64,000 nt of DNA from NCBI RefSeq assembly GCF_020639365.1, contig NZ_JAINUL010000001.1:6018404-6082403 (forward strand). The letters are read 5' to 3'. Position numbers and translations under genes: made by a program. This document shows, piece by piece, positions 14,206 to 21,660 of the stretch. The notes beneath the pieces are model-generated. The model was not told the DNA's origin, ran no database searches, and saw nothing but the letters and a program-made list of their open reading frames with translations. This stretch comes from Streptomyces flavotricini. GTDB lineage: Bacteria; Actinomycetota; Actinomycetes; Streptomycetales; Streptomycetaceae. Every line of letters begins with the position of its first letter. Position 1 is the first letter of the stretch.

Positions 14206-14799
14206 GTGTTCAGCAGTACTTTCAGCGTCGCCGTCACGGCGATCGCCTTCGGAGTCGTCTTCCTCGCGGAACTCCCCGACAAGACGGCCCTCGCCGGACT
14301 GATGCTCGGCACGCGCTACCGCGCCTCGTACGTCTTCGCCGGCGTCGCCGCCGCGTTCGCCGTACACGTCACCCTCGCCATCGCTGCGGGCAGCGTCCTC
14401 ACCCTGCTCCCGCACCGCCTCGTCCAGGCCGTCGTCGGCGTCCTCTTCCTCGCGGGCGCGGCCATGCTGCTCCTGAAGAAGAGCGACGGGGACGAGGAGG
14501 TCAAGGCGCCCGCCGACCAGTCCTTCTGGAAGGTCTCCGGCGCCGGATTCATGCTGATCCTGGTGGCCGAGTTCGGTGACCTGACCCAGATCATGACCGC
14601 GAACCTCGCCGCGCGGTACGACAACCCCGTCTCGGTCGGCCTCGGCGCCGTCCTGGCCCTGTGGGCGGTCGCGGGCATCGGCATTCTGGGCGGGAAGACG
14701 CTGATGAAGTACGTGCCGCTGCGCCTGATCACGAAGGTCGCGGCGGGCGTGATGGCGGCTCTGGCCGCGTTCTCGCTGTACGAGGCGATCGCGGGCTGA
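14206..14799 (+). CDS. TMEM165/GDT1 (UPF0016) family cation transporter, probable Mn2+ exporter
   Basis: The GTG at 14206 with GAGG 9 nt upstream yields a 197-residue protein with six TM helices. It carries the two family signatures, FLAELPDKTALAGL (first half) and VAEFGDLTQIMTANLA (second half), i.e. the duplicated E-x-G/P-D-K/L-T/S motif. A longer in-frame reading from 13618 would pass through the riboswitch and is rejected. Known GDT1 relatives transport Mn2+/Ca2+, and several bacterial members (MneA/Mnx-type) export manganese. The upstream yybP-ykoY element strongly supports Mn2+ induction. It stands alone. Confidence 0.92.
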   Translation: MFSSTFSVAVTAIAFGVVFLAELPDKTALAGLMLGTRYRASYVFAGVAAAFAVHVTLAIAAGSVLTLLPHRLVQAVVGVLFLAGAAMLLLKKSDGDEEVKAPADQSFWKVSGAGFMLILVAEFGDLTQIMTANLAARYDNPVSVGLGAVLALWAVAGIGILGGKTLMKYVPLRLITKVAAGVMAALAAFSLYEAIAG

Positions 14800-14941
14800 G
14801 GGATGGCGGGCTGAGGGATGGCGGGGGCGGGGCCGAGCGGCGCTGCGGCTGGTCCGGCTTGTTCGCCCGCGTGGCGAGGGTGGACGTACCGACGGCGGGG
14901 CGGCGGAGGCTTCGGGGGCGGGGTTCCGGTCGGGCGGGGTC

Positions 14942-15151
14942 GGGATGGTGTTCGGGGGCGTCCCGTCAGTCCACTGTCCTTCCGTGTCGGGTCGGTCCGT
15001 CAAGGGCGCTCCCTTCGGTCGCGTCGCTCCGCGATGGCCTTCGGCCCCCCTTGACCGACCGCCCCGCCCCGGAATGCCATAAGACTGCCGGGAAGCCCCC
15101 GAAGGAATGGCCGGGAGGTTACCGGGCAGGGACGGGCCCTCAGCGATGCCG
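14942..15151 (+). repeat. Interspersed MITE-like repeat, copy 1
   Basis: About 210 bp that recur with substitutions at 27687-27898 and, in part, inverted at 15836-15986. The core 14951-15103 has imperfect 21-bp terminal inverted repeats: TTCGGGGGCGTCCCGTCAGTC versus the reverse complement of GACTGCCGGGAAGCCCCCGAA, with 19 of 21 matching. There is no coding capacity. The size, the TIRs and the dispersed copies are what a miniature inverted-repeat element would show. Confidence 0.75.
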
Positions 15152-15326
15152 ACCGGCGGTCTCGGCCGGCCCTGTTCCCGTCCCCGACTCGCCGAGCCCG
15201 GCCGGGACGGGCGCGCGGGCAAACCAGGCCTCCAGGAGGGCCTCACAGGCTGCCTTTCCGGACCGCGGCAGGCCAACCCGCACCAGACAGCGATGAGATG
15301 CCCATCCCGTCCCGGTCGGGCGGGAT

Positions 15327-15400
15327 GCGCCCCGGATCGCTACGCGCTTCTCACGGCATGGCGTCCGGCGACCGTCTGGGGCTGGACATAGGCCGCCCAC
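15327..15400 (+). repeat. Arm A of 74-bp inverted repeat
   Basis: It is the approximate reverse complement of 15649-15722: GGATCGCTACGCGCTTCTC here corresponds to GAGGAGCGCGTAGCGATCTG there, and CGTCTGGGGCTGGACATA to TATGTCCAGCCACAGACG. A related diverged copy is at 38016-38069. Confidence 0.7.
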
Positions 15401-15648
15401 ACGCCAGGTGTGAAAGGTCTTTCGGCGGCTGCACGCCGCCGGAGGACGCAAGAGGGCGTTCACGGGCGGCTTTTCCGGGCGCCTGCAGACCGTCTGACGA
15501 CGAAAAAGGGGCGAGATGAGGGCGAGAGGGAGTCTGATGCCGGATTTCTCAACCTCCCACTCCGACAAGGAGGGTTGCGGCCCCTCACTGGTCACCAAAA
15601 GGGACAAGCGGGCCGCGGGCGCCCCATCGGAGGGGTTGGTGCCGGTCA

Positions 15649-15722
15649 TGGGCGGCTTATGTCCAGCCACAGACGGCCGCCGGACGCTGAGGTGTGAGGA
15701 GCGCGTAGCGATCTGGGGCGCC
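15649..15722 (-). repeat. Arm B of 74-bp inverted repeat
   Basis: This is the partner of 15327-15400 in inverse orientation, differing at several positions. The two arms enclose about 250 bp and are themselves enclosed by inverted copies of the MITE-like repeat. Confidence 0.7.
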
Positions 15723-15835
15723 CCCCGGTCCCTGCCGGGGCCGGTGGTCCTGGTGAGGCGGGATGTGGCTGAACCGGGTGGCAGGATCCGCATCCCTGAC
15801 GCACCCCTGGGCCTGACTGTCCCCCTGACCGTTCC

Positions 15836-15986
15836 TTCGGGGGCTTCCCGGCAGTCTTGTGGCATTCCGGGGCGGGCCGGGCAGTCAAGGGTGGCCGAAG
15901 GCCATCGCGGAGCGACGCGACCGAAGGGAGTGCCCTTGACGGCCCGGACCGACACGGAAGGACAGTGGACTGCCGGGAAACCCCCG
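15836..15986 (-). repeat. Interspersed MITE-like repeat, inverted copy 2
   Basis: Reads on the minus strand as the same element as 14951-15103, including the block with TCAAGGGCACTCCCTTCGGT and both terminal inverted repeats. Homology stops at the TIRs on both sides, which helps define the ends of the mobile unit. Confidence 0.75.
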
Positions 15987-16060
15987 CACTCCCTCCGACC
16001 CCGGTCACCAGGACCCCGCCGGCCGTACCCCCCAGCCGTGGAGGATCCCCGCCCCTGCGC

Positions 16061-16750
16061 TCAGGCAGCCGGCGTCAGCGTCAGGCGGATCGCGCCGTCC
16101 GCGGTCGTTGTCACGTGGATCGACGTCAGGTCGGCGACGTGGGCCGTCGGGGCGTGGGCCGCGGCTCGCGGGCCTATGCCGATCACGCGCATGCCCGCGG
16201 CCAGGCCCGCGGTGATGCCCGCCGCCGAGTCCTCGAAGACGATGCAATCGGCCGGGTCCACGCCCAGTTCGGCGGCTCCCATGAGGAAGCCCTCGGGGTC
16301 CGGCTTGCTGGCCTTGACGGCCTCGGCCGTGACCCGCACCTCGGGCATGCGCAGGTCGGCGGCCGTCATCCGGGCCGTGGCCAGGGCCGCGTCGGCCGAG
16401 GTGACCAGGGCGTGCGGCAGGCCGTCGATCGCCGCCATGAATTCCGCGGCTCCGCCCACCGGGACCACACCGTCGGTGTCGGCGGTCTCGCGGGCGAGCA
16501 TCACGCTGTTCTCGGCGTAATTGAGCTCCATCGGGCGCTCCGGCAGGAGGATGGCCATCGTGGCGTAGCCCTGTCGGCCGTGGACGACCTTGAGGGCTTC
16601 CTCCGGATCCAGCCCGTGGGACACGGCCCACTCCCGCCAGCAGCGCTCGACCACCGCGTCCGAGTTGACGAGGGTGCCGTCCATGTCCAGGAGCAGGGCC
16701 TTGGCGGTGAGGACGACGGGTGCGGTGGTCGTGGTGGTGCTGGCCGACAT
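16061..16750 (-). CDS. HAD-superfamily sugar-phosphatase-like hydrolase
   Basis: A 229-residue protein started at ATG 16750 (MSASTTTT), since the upstream in-frame extension overlaps a terminator hairpin. It has HAD motif I LLLDMDGTLVNSD, motif II LVTSADAAL, motif III KASKPDPEGF and motif IV VFEDSAAGITAG, with a helical cap domain between motifs I and II. The pattern DGTLV(N/D)S with a small cap is typical of the YfdR/beta-phosphoglucomutase-like sugar phosphatases. The substrate is not determinable. The gene follows the peptidoglycan-binding-protein gene but is separated from it by a terminator. Confidence 0.85.
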   Translation of the reverse strand: MSASTTTTTAPVVLTAKALLLDMDGTLVNSDAVVERCWREWAVSHGLDPEEALKVVHGRQGYATMAILLPERPMELNYAENSVMLARETADTDGVVPVGGAAEFMAAIDGLPHALVTSADAALATARMTAADLRMPEVRVTAEAVKASKPDPEGFLMGAAELGVDPADCIVFEDSAAGITAGLAAGMRVIGIGPRAAAHAPTAHVADLTSIHVTTTADGAIRLTLTPAA

Positions 16751-16779
16751 CGGCGGTGCTCCAGACGGGGCGGGAAAGA

Positions 16780-16832
16780 GAACAAGCGGTTCCGCCCACC
16801 GGTCAGGGGTTGCGGGCGGAACCACTTTGTTC
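16780..16832 (-). terminator. Hairpin terminator of the peptidoglycan-binding protein gene
   Basis: GAACAA-N2-GGTTCCGCCC (16780-16797) pairs with GGGCGGAACC-N2-TTTGTTC (16814-16832) around a 16-nt loop. On the minus strand the stem is followed by a TCTCTTTCCC tract. It lies 66 bp past the stop of the gene ending at 16898. Confidence 0.65.
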
Positions 16833-16897
16833 CTACACGATACAAAACCCGGGGCGGTCTGCGCCACTCCGCGTCGCGGGGGCCGCCGCGCGAGCGA

Positions 16898-17845
16898 TCA
16901 TCCGGTGCCCTCCAGGGCCTGCCGGGTCTGCGGGCCGTAGACGCCCCAGTCGTCGTCGATGCCGTTCTGCCACTGGAAATCCGAGACGGCGTTCTCCGTG
17001 CGGCTGTCGAACTTGCCGTTGATCCTGCCCCGGTAGTAGCCCCGCCCGGTCAGCAGCCGCTGCATCTTCTCCACCTCCGGGCCCGAATCCCCGTACCTCA
17101 GCGTCGGCGCCTTCGGCGGAGCCGAGCTCGGCGCGCGGCTCGGTGTCGTCGACGGGGTCGGGGACGGGGCTGCCGAGCTACGGGACGGAGTGGGGGAGGC
17201 GGAGGGGGACGCCGACTTGGAGGCGCTCGGTGAAGCAGATGCCGAGGCCGAGGCGGAGCGGGAGGGGCTGCGCGTGGCCACCGGCTGCGAGGGGCCGGCC
17301 GGAGCCACGCTCGCGGCGGGCGCCGACGGTTTGGCGTCCAGCAGGACGGTGTCGCTGTTGTCGCCGGAGCGCGGGAGCATCCCCAGCGCCAGGGCCGCGG
17401 TGCCGACGGCGACCACCGTGCCGGCGCCGGCCAGGATCGTCGGGAGGCGTCGGCGACGGGTGGCGCCGGACCGCCTTTCGGGGCCCCCACCCCCACCCCT
17501 CCCCCCGCCCCCGATTTCGATGGCGGGGCCCGCCGCCGGGGCCGCCGCCCGGAGCCGGGCCGTCTCGGCCGGCCAGCTCGCCTGCGGCGGGGAGTCCGGC
17601 CAGGCCACGGGTATCCCGTACGCCGGAGTGTCGTCACCCGGCGGCGCCTCACCGGGGTGGACGTACCCGCCCGCGGGGCCGGCGACCACGCCCCGTACCG
17701 GCTGCGGGGGCGGCGAGCCGTCGAACTGGCGCGGCTCGGGGAGCGTCACGTACGGACGGACGCGCAGTGGCTCGAAACCGCCCCCCGGCGCGCACCCGCA
17801 GTCGGCCCCCACGGCGTCGCATTCTGGACAGCGCTCAGCGCTCAC
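16898..17845 (-). CDS. Membrane-anchored peptidoglycan-binding protein with N-terminal zinc ribbon
   Basis: The GTG at 17845 has GGGAGG at good spacing. The 315-residue product starts with a short Cys motif ([14 protein letters not shown]), continues with a Pro-rich cytoplasmic part, a TM helix (about 140-160) and a long Ser/Pro/Ala-rich wall-spanning linker (about 165-250). It ends in a PG_binding_1 domain ([21 protein letters not shown]...[14 protein letters not shown]). The topology is cytosol-membrane-wall. The combination of zinc ribbon and PG-binding domain recurs in streptomycetes, but no function is known. Confidence 0.85.
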   Translation of the reverse strand: MSAERCPECDAVGADCGCAPGGGFEPLRVRPYVTLPEPRQFDGSPPPQPVRGVVAGPAGGYVHPGEAPPGDDTPAYGIPVAWPDSPPQASWPAETARLRAAAPAAGPAIEIGGGGRGGGGGPERRSGATRRRRLPTILAGAGTVVAVGTAALALGMLPRSGDNSDTVLLDAKPSAPAASVAPAGPSQPVATRSPSRSASASASASPSASKSASPSASPTPSRSSAAPSPTPSTTPSRAPSSAPPKAPTLRYGDSGPEVEKMQRLLTGRGYYRGRINGKFDSRTENAVSDFQWQNGIDDDWGVYGPQTRQALEGTG

Positions 17846-17972
17846 TGGAATCCCTCCCTGGGCATTGCCTGCGATTATGCAGACCCTCCGGGGCCCGCCC
17901 AACCTGCCCGAGAGGCCATATCCGGCCACACCGCTCAGGATGGACATGTTGATCCGGCCCGAGGAGGAGCGG

Positions 17973-20039
17973 ATGGCTCAGGATGCGACCACGGACGCCG
18001 CGGAACCCGTTCCCGACCCGCACCCGTCCGGCCCCACCGCCGAACACGCCTCCCGCGAGGTCCTCGTCTCGATCGGCGCCCTGCTGCTCGGCCTGCTGAT
18101 CGCCGCGCTCGACCAGACCATCGTCTCCACGGCATTGCCGACGATCGTCAGCGAGCTGGGCGGCATGGCGCACCTGTCCTGGGTCGTCACCGCTTACATG
18201 CTGGCCGCCACCGCCGCCACGCCGCTGTGGGGCAAACTCGGCGACCAGTACGGGCGCAAGAAGCTGTTCCAGGGCGCCATCGTGCTCTTCCTCATCGGGT
18301 CGGCGCTGTGCGGGCTCGCCCAGGACATGCCGCAGCTCATCGGGTTCCGCGCCCTGCAGGGCCTGGGCGGCGGCGGGCTGATCGTGCTGTCGATGGCGAT
18401 CGTCGGCGACATCGTCCCGCCGCGTGAGCGCGGCAAGTACCAAGGCCTCTTCGGCGCCGTCTTCGGCGCGACCAGCGTCCTCGGACCGCTGCTGGGCGGT
18501 CTGTTCGTCGACAACCTGTCCTGGCGCTGGGTCTTCTACATCAACCTCCCCATCGGTCTCGTCGCGCTCGTCGTCATCGCCGCGGTCCTGCACATCCCCG
18601 TGCGCCGGCAGAAGCACACCATCGACTACCTCGGCACGTTCCTCATCGCCTGCGTCGCCACCTGCCTCGTGCTCGTCGCCTCCCTCGGCGGCACCTGGGG
18701 CTGGGGCTCGGACCGGATCATCGGCCTGGCCGTGCTCGGCGCCGTACTGCTCGCCGTCTTCCTGTTCGTCGAGCGGCGCGCCGTCGAACCGGTCCTGCCG
18801 CTGGGTCTGTTCAGGATCCGCACCTTCACCCTCTGCTCGGTGATCAGCTTCGTCGTCGGGTTCGCGATGTTCGGCGCGATGGTCTACCTGCCGACCTTCC
18901 TCCAAGTCGTCCAGGGCGTCTCGCCCACCATGTCCGGTGTCCACATGCTGCCGATGGTGCTCGGCATGCTGATCTCCTCCACCGCCTCCGGCCAGATCGT
19001 CAGCCGCACGGGACGGTGGAAGGTCTTCCCGATCGCGGGCACGGCCGTGACCGCGATCGGGCTGCTCCTGCTGCACCAGCTGACGCGCACCAGCGGCACC
19101 TGGGAGATGAGCGTCTACTTCTTCGTCTTCGGCACCGGGCTCGGTCTGGTCATGCAGGTGCTGGTGCTGGTCGTGCAGAACTCCGTCAGTTATGCCGACC
19201 TCGGCGTGGCCACCTCCGGCGCCACGTTCTTCCGCTCCATCGGCGCCTCCTTCGGCGTCGCGATCTTCGGAACGGTCTTCACCAACCGGCTCGACGGCAA
19301 GCTCGCCACCGCCTTCGCCGGGCTTCCGGTGCCGCCCGGTACGGCCGCGCTCGTCGAGGCCGATCCGCGGGCCATCCAACGGCTGCCCGTCGAGCTGCGG
19401 CCACGCGTGCTCGACGCCTACGCCTCCTCGATCACCGACGTCTTCCTCTACGCCGTGCCCGTCGTCCTCGTCGCCTTCGTCATCGCCTGGTTCCTGAAGG
19501 AGGACGTGCTCCGCGGCTCGGTCACCGCGCCCGACGTCACCGAGACCCTCGCCTCCAACCCCGTCCACCGCTCCTCCCACGAAGAGGTCGCCCGCGCGCT
19601 GACCGTCCTCGGCACCCGCGAGGGCCGCCGCCACGTCTACGAGAAGATCACCGAGAAGGCCGGCTTCGACCTGCTGCCCGCGGCGAGCTGGCTGCTGCTG
19701 CGGATCAAGAAGTACGGGTCCGCCGAGCCCGCGATGCTCGCGGAACGGACCACCGTGCCCCTGAAGGTGATCACGGACGCCGCCCGCCAGCTGGAGGAGC
19801 ACGGACTGGCCGTACGGGACGGACTGCCGCTGGTCATGACCGAGCGCGGCCGGGAGACCGCCGGGAAACTCGCCGAGGCCCGTGAGGAGTCGCTCGCCGA
19901 ACTGCTCGGCGACTGGTGGGGCCCGGACCGGCCGACCGACCTGGTCAAGCTGGTCAAGGAGATCAACGCGGAGCTGTGCGGATCCGATGCGGAGGAACCC
20001 TACGACGCCGAGGCCCGCCGCGACCACGCCGCCCACTGA
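17973..20039 (+). CDS. DHA2-type MFS drug exporter with C-terminal winged-helix-like extension
   Basis: ATG 17973 lies just behind GAGGAGGAG; an ATG at 17940 is also possible. The 688-residue protein has about 14 TM helices with the MFS motifs [13 protein letters not shown] (motif D1), [13 protein letters not shown] (motif A) and [12 protein letters not shown] (motif C), so it is a proton-driven multidrug exporter of the EmrB/QacA type. After TM14 (about residue 510) come about 170 soluble residues with MarR/winged-helix-like segments ([32 protein letters not shown]). The extension is unusual and may be regulatory. The gene is divergent from the PG-binding protein gene. Confidence 0.9.
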   Translation: MAQDATTDAAEPVPDPHPSGPTAEHASREVLVSIGALLLGLLIAALDQTIVSTALPTIVSELGGMAHLSWVVTAYMLAATAATPLWGKLGDQYGRKKLFQGAIVLFLIGSALCGLAQDMPQLIGFRALQGLGGGGLIVLSMAIVGDIVPPRERGKYQGLFGAVFGATSVLGPLLGGLFVDNLSWRWVFYINLPIGLVALVVIAAVLHIPVRRQKHTIDYLGTFLIACVATCLVLVASLGGTWGWGSDRIIGLAVLGAVLLAVFLFVERRAVEPVLPLGLFRIRTFTLCSVISFVVGFAMFGAMVYLPTFLQVVQGVSPTMSGVHMLPMVLGMLISSTASGQIVSRTGRWKVFPIAGTAVTAIGLLLLHQLTRTSGTWEMSVYFFVFGTGLGLVMQVLVLVVQNSVSYADLGVATSGATFFRSIGASFGVAIFGTVFTNRLDGKLATAFAGLPVPPGTAALVEADPRAIQRLPVELRPRVLDAYASSITDVFLYAVPVVLVAFVIAWFLKEDVLRGSVTAPDVTETLASNPVHRSSHEEVARALTVLGTREGRRHVYEKITEKAGFDLLPAASWLLLRIKKYGSAEPAMLAERTTVPLKVITDAARQLEEHGLAVRDGLPLVMTERGRETAGKLAEAREESLAELLGDWWGPDRPTDLVKLVKEINAELCGSDAEEPYDAEARRDHAAH

Positions 20040-20040
20040 C

Positions 20041-20069
20041 CCCGGCCCGGCCCGGCCCGGCCCGGCCCG
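20041..20069. repeat. CCCGG pentanucleotide microsatellite
   Basis: About five and a half tandem CCCGG units directly after the MFS stop codon, in the short gap before the convergent GNAT gene. Confidence 0.8.
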
Positions 20070-20079
20070 GTCCAGGCCG

Positions 20080-20604
20080 TCAGGCCAGGGTCTTCTCGAA
20101 CCAGTGCTCCGCGTACGGGCCCGCGTTGTACGCCGGTATCTCCCGGTAGCCCTGCCGCGCATACAGTGCCCGGGCCTCCACCAGGTCCGAGCGGGTGTCG
20201 AGGCGGACCCGCTCGGCGCCGAGCGCGCGGGCAGCCGCCTCCAGGGCCGTGAGCAGCGCCGCCCCGCCGCCGGTGCCGCGGGCGCGCGGGTCCACGTACA
20301 CCCTCGTGAGTTCGGCGGTGACGGGGTCGAGCAGTCGTATGCCGCCGCAGGCCCGGGGCGCCGCGTCCAGCCGGCCGACCACGAACCGGCCCGTCGGCGG
20401 CGCGAGGCCGTCGGCCGGGTCGTCGCGCAGGCCCTCGTCGATCTCGGCCTCCGTGGCGGGCCGCTTCCAGTACCGGCCGGCGACCTCCGCGTAGTACGCG
20501 CGGCGCAGCGCGGTGGCGTCCGGTGTGCCGAAGTGCTCGGCGGTGACGGTCCAGTTGGCGGCCGCGGGGAGGGTGGATCGGGTGCTCGTGCTGTTGATGT
20601 CCAT
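20080..20604 (-). CDS. GNAT family N-acetyltransferase
   Basis: A 174-residue protein started at ATG 20604. The C-terminal two thirds match the GNAT fold: beta-strand VTAELTRVYVDPRARGTGGGAALL with the acetyl-CoA loop RxxGxGG, then LGAERVRLDTRSDLVEARALYARQGYREI. The last segment, EHWFEKTL, is common in PhnO/RimI-like small-molecule acetyltransferases. The acceptor is unknown. It is divergent from the SnoaL-like gene at 20711 with about 100 bp between. Confidence 0.88.
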   Translation of the reverse strand: MDINSTSTRSTLPAAANWTVTAEHFGTPDATALRRAYYAEVAGRYWKRPATEAEIDEGLRDDPADGLAPPTGRFVVGRLDAAPRACGGIRLLDPVTAELTRVYVDPRARGTGGGAALLTALEAAARALGAERVRLDTRSDLVEARALYARQGYREIPAYNAGPYAEHWFEKTLA

Positions 20605-20710
20605 GGCGTCATTGTGGGGTCCGGACGCCGTCCGCCGCGTGGAATATCCACAGGTACGGGCTGATGATAGGAAAAGACGCATTTCACCCAGTTGGAGGGC
20701 GTGAGACGCC

Positions 20711-21106
20711 ATGTCCGAGCACCCTGACGCCGCCCTGATCCGCCGCGCCTACGAGGCCTTCGGCAAGGGCGACATGGAGACGATGGGCACGCTGATGACG
20801 GCCGACGTCATCCACCACGTGCCCGGCAGCAACCCGCTCTCGGGTCACCACAAGGGCCGTGAGGCCGTCCTCGACCTGTACCGCCGCTTCGGTTCGGAGA
20901 CGAAGGGCACCCTCCGGGTCGAGCTGCACGCGGTGCTGGTCGACGGGCGCGGCCACGCCATGTCCTTCCACACGGCGCGCGCGGACCGCGGCGACCGTGG
21001 GATCGAGATCCAGGAAGGCCTGTTCTTCACGATCGTCGGAGGGAAGGTCAGCGACATCGACGAGTGCACGCAGGACATCGACGAGGAGGACCGTTTCTGG
21101 AGCTGA
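20711..21106 (+). CDS. SnoaL/NTF2-like protein
   Basis: A 131-residue single-domain protein with the NTF2-like pattern LIRRAYEAFGKGDMETM at the N-terminus, VIHHVPGSNPLSGHHKGREAV, and a C-terminal strand VGGKVSDIDE. This cone-shaped fold serves as isomerase, cyclase or ligand-binding domain. No catalytic assignment is possible here. The ATG at 20711 follows GGAGGG with 8 nt spacing. Confidence 0.88.
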   Translation: MSEHPDAALIRRAYEAFGKGDMETMGTLMTADVIHHVPGSNPLSGHHKGREAVLDLYRRFGSETKGTLRVELHAVLVDGRGHAMSFHTARADRGDRGIEIQEGLFFTIVGGKVSDIDECTQDIDEEDRFWS

Positions 21107-21152
21107 GCGGCGGCCGCCGCCTCGCCCGCCATCGCCCCGCGGCCCCCTCGTC

Positions 21153-21200
21153 CCGCCAGCCCGCCAGCCCGCCAGCCCGCCAGCCCGCCAGCCCGCCGGC
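21153..21200. repeat. GCCAGCCC octanucleotide tandem repeat
   Basis: About six consecutive CCCGCCAG units in the gap between two convergent genes. It is a slippage-prone minisatellite with no spacers, so not a CRISPR. Confidence 0.85.
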
Positions 21201-21206
21201 CCGGCC

Positions 21207-21539
21207 TCAGCCCTGAGGCTTCGGCGCCGCCTGCTGCACGACCTCGAACGACCACACCGTCGACCCCGAGGCCGCCGGCTTCGGCCGCTCGCCCCCGCCC
21301 GCGCCGCCACCCTGGTGCGCCGCCTTCATGGGCCCCTCCATCCACGCCTGGAAGTCCTCCTCCGACCGCCACCGCGTGTACACCAGGTACTGGTCCGTGC
21401 CCTCGATGGGGCGAAGCAGTTCAAACCACTCGAATCCGTCCGAACCCTCCACGGCGCCCGCCCGCGAGGCGAACCTCTGCTCCAGGACTTCCCGCTGCTC
21501 AGCGGGGACGGTCAGTGCGTTGATCTTCACGATGCTCAT
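21207..21539 (-). CDS. Antibiotic biosynthesis monooxygenase (ABM) domain protein
   Basis: A 110-residue protein started at ATG 21539 (MSIVKINALTVP); an upstream ATG at 21548 is possible. The ABM ferredoxin-like fold is recognised from SIVKINALTVPAEQREVLEQRFASRAGAVEGS...GFEWFELLRPI and YLVYTRWRSEEDFQAWM. ABM proteins include monooxygenases and the haem-degrading IsdG-like enzymes; the substrate cannot be told. The C-terminus is a Gly/Pro-rich tail. Confidence 0.88.
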   Translation of the reverse strand: MSIVKINALTVPAEQREVLEQRFASRAGAVEGSDGFEWFELLRPIEGTDQYLVYTRWRSEEDFQAWMEGPMKAAHQGGGAGGGERPKPAASGSTVWSFEVVQQAAPKPQG

Positions 21540-21555
21540 GCTCGCCATCCTAGGG

Positions 21556-21569
21556 ATCCCGCGCGGGAT
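21556..21569. promoter_or_regulatory. Perfect 14-bp palindrome between divergent genes
   Basis: ATCCCGCGCGGGAT lies 16 bp upstream of the ABM start codon in the 121-bp gap to the divergent GT87/PAP2 gene. It is a possible operator. Confidence 0.4.
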
Positions 21570-21660
21570 ATCGTCGTCCCCAGGTAATGAAGCGGTGCAC
21601 GAAACGCGGCAGCCAGGCGAAGTCAAGGTTGCGGTCAACAGGGCGGGAGGCCGGCGAGGC

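Larger units (their letters stand above)
14800..16060. other. Gene-free repeat cluster
   Basis: No convincing gene was found here. The stretch holds a plus-orientation copy of an interspersed element (14942-15151), an inverted pair of 74-bp arms (15327-15400 and 15649-15722), and an inverted copy of the first element (15836-15986). The order makes the block roughly mirror-symmetric around about 15,500. The central 250 bp contain a short reading frame (from 15516 or 15537) of unlikely composition that I do not call a gene. Confidence 0.6.

Noticed and set aside
15410-16520. Long frames across the repeat cluster near 15.5 kb
   Set aside because: They read through interspersed repeats and antisense to the HAD gene; composition and lack of ribosome-binding sites do not support coding.
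17835-20687. Very long antisense frame opposite the MFS gene
   Set aside because: Mirror frame caused by GC-rich codon bias; it is Arg/Pro/Gly-rich without domains and the sense strand has a clear transporter.
21153-21200. CRISPR array
   Set aside because: Repeats are 8 bp, contiguous and without spacers.
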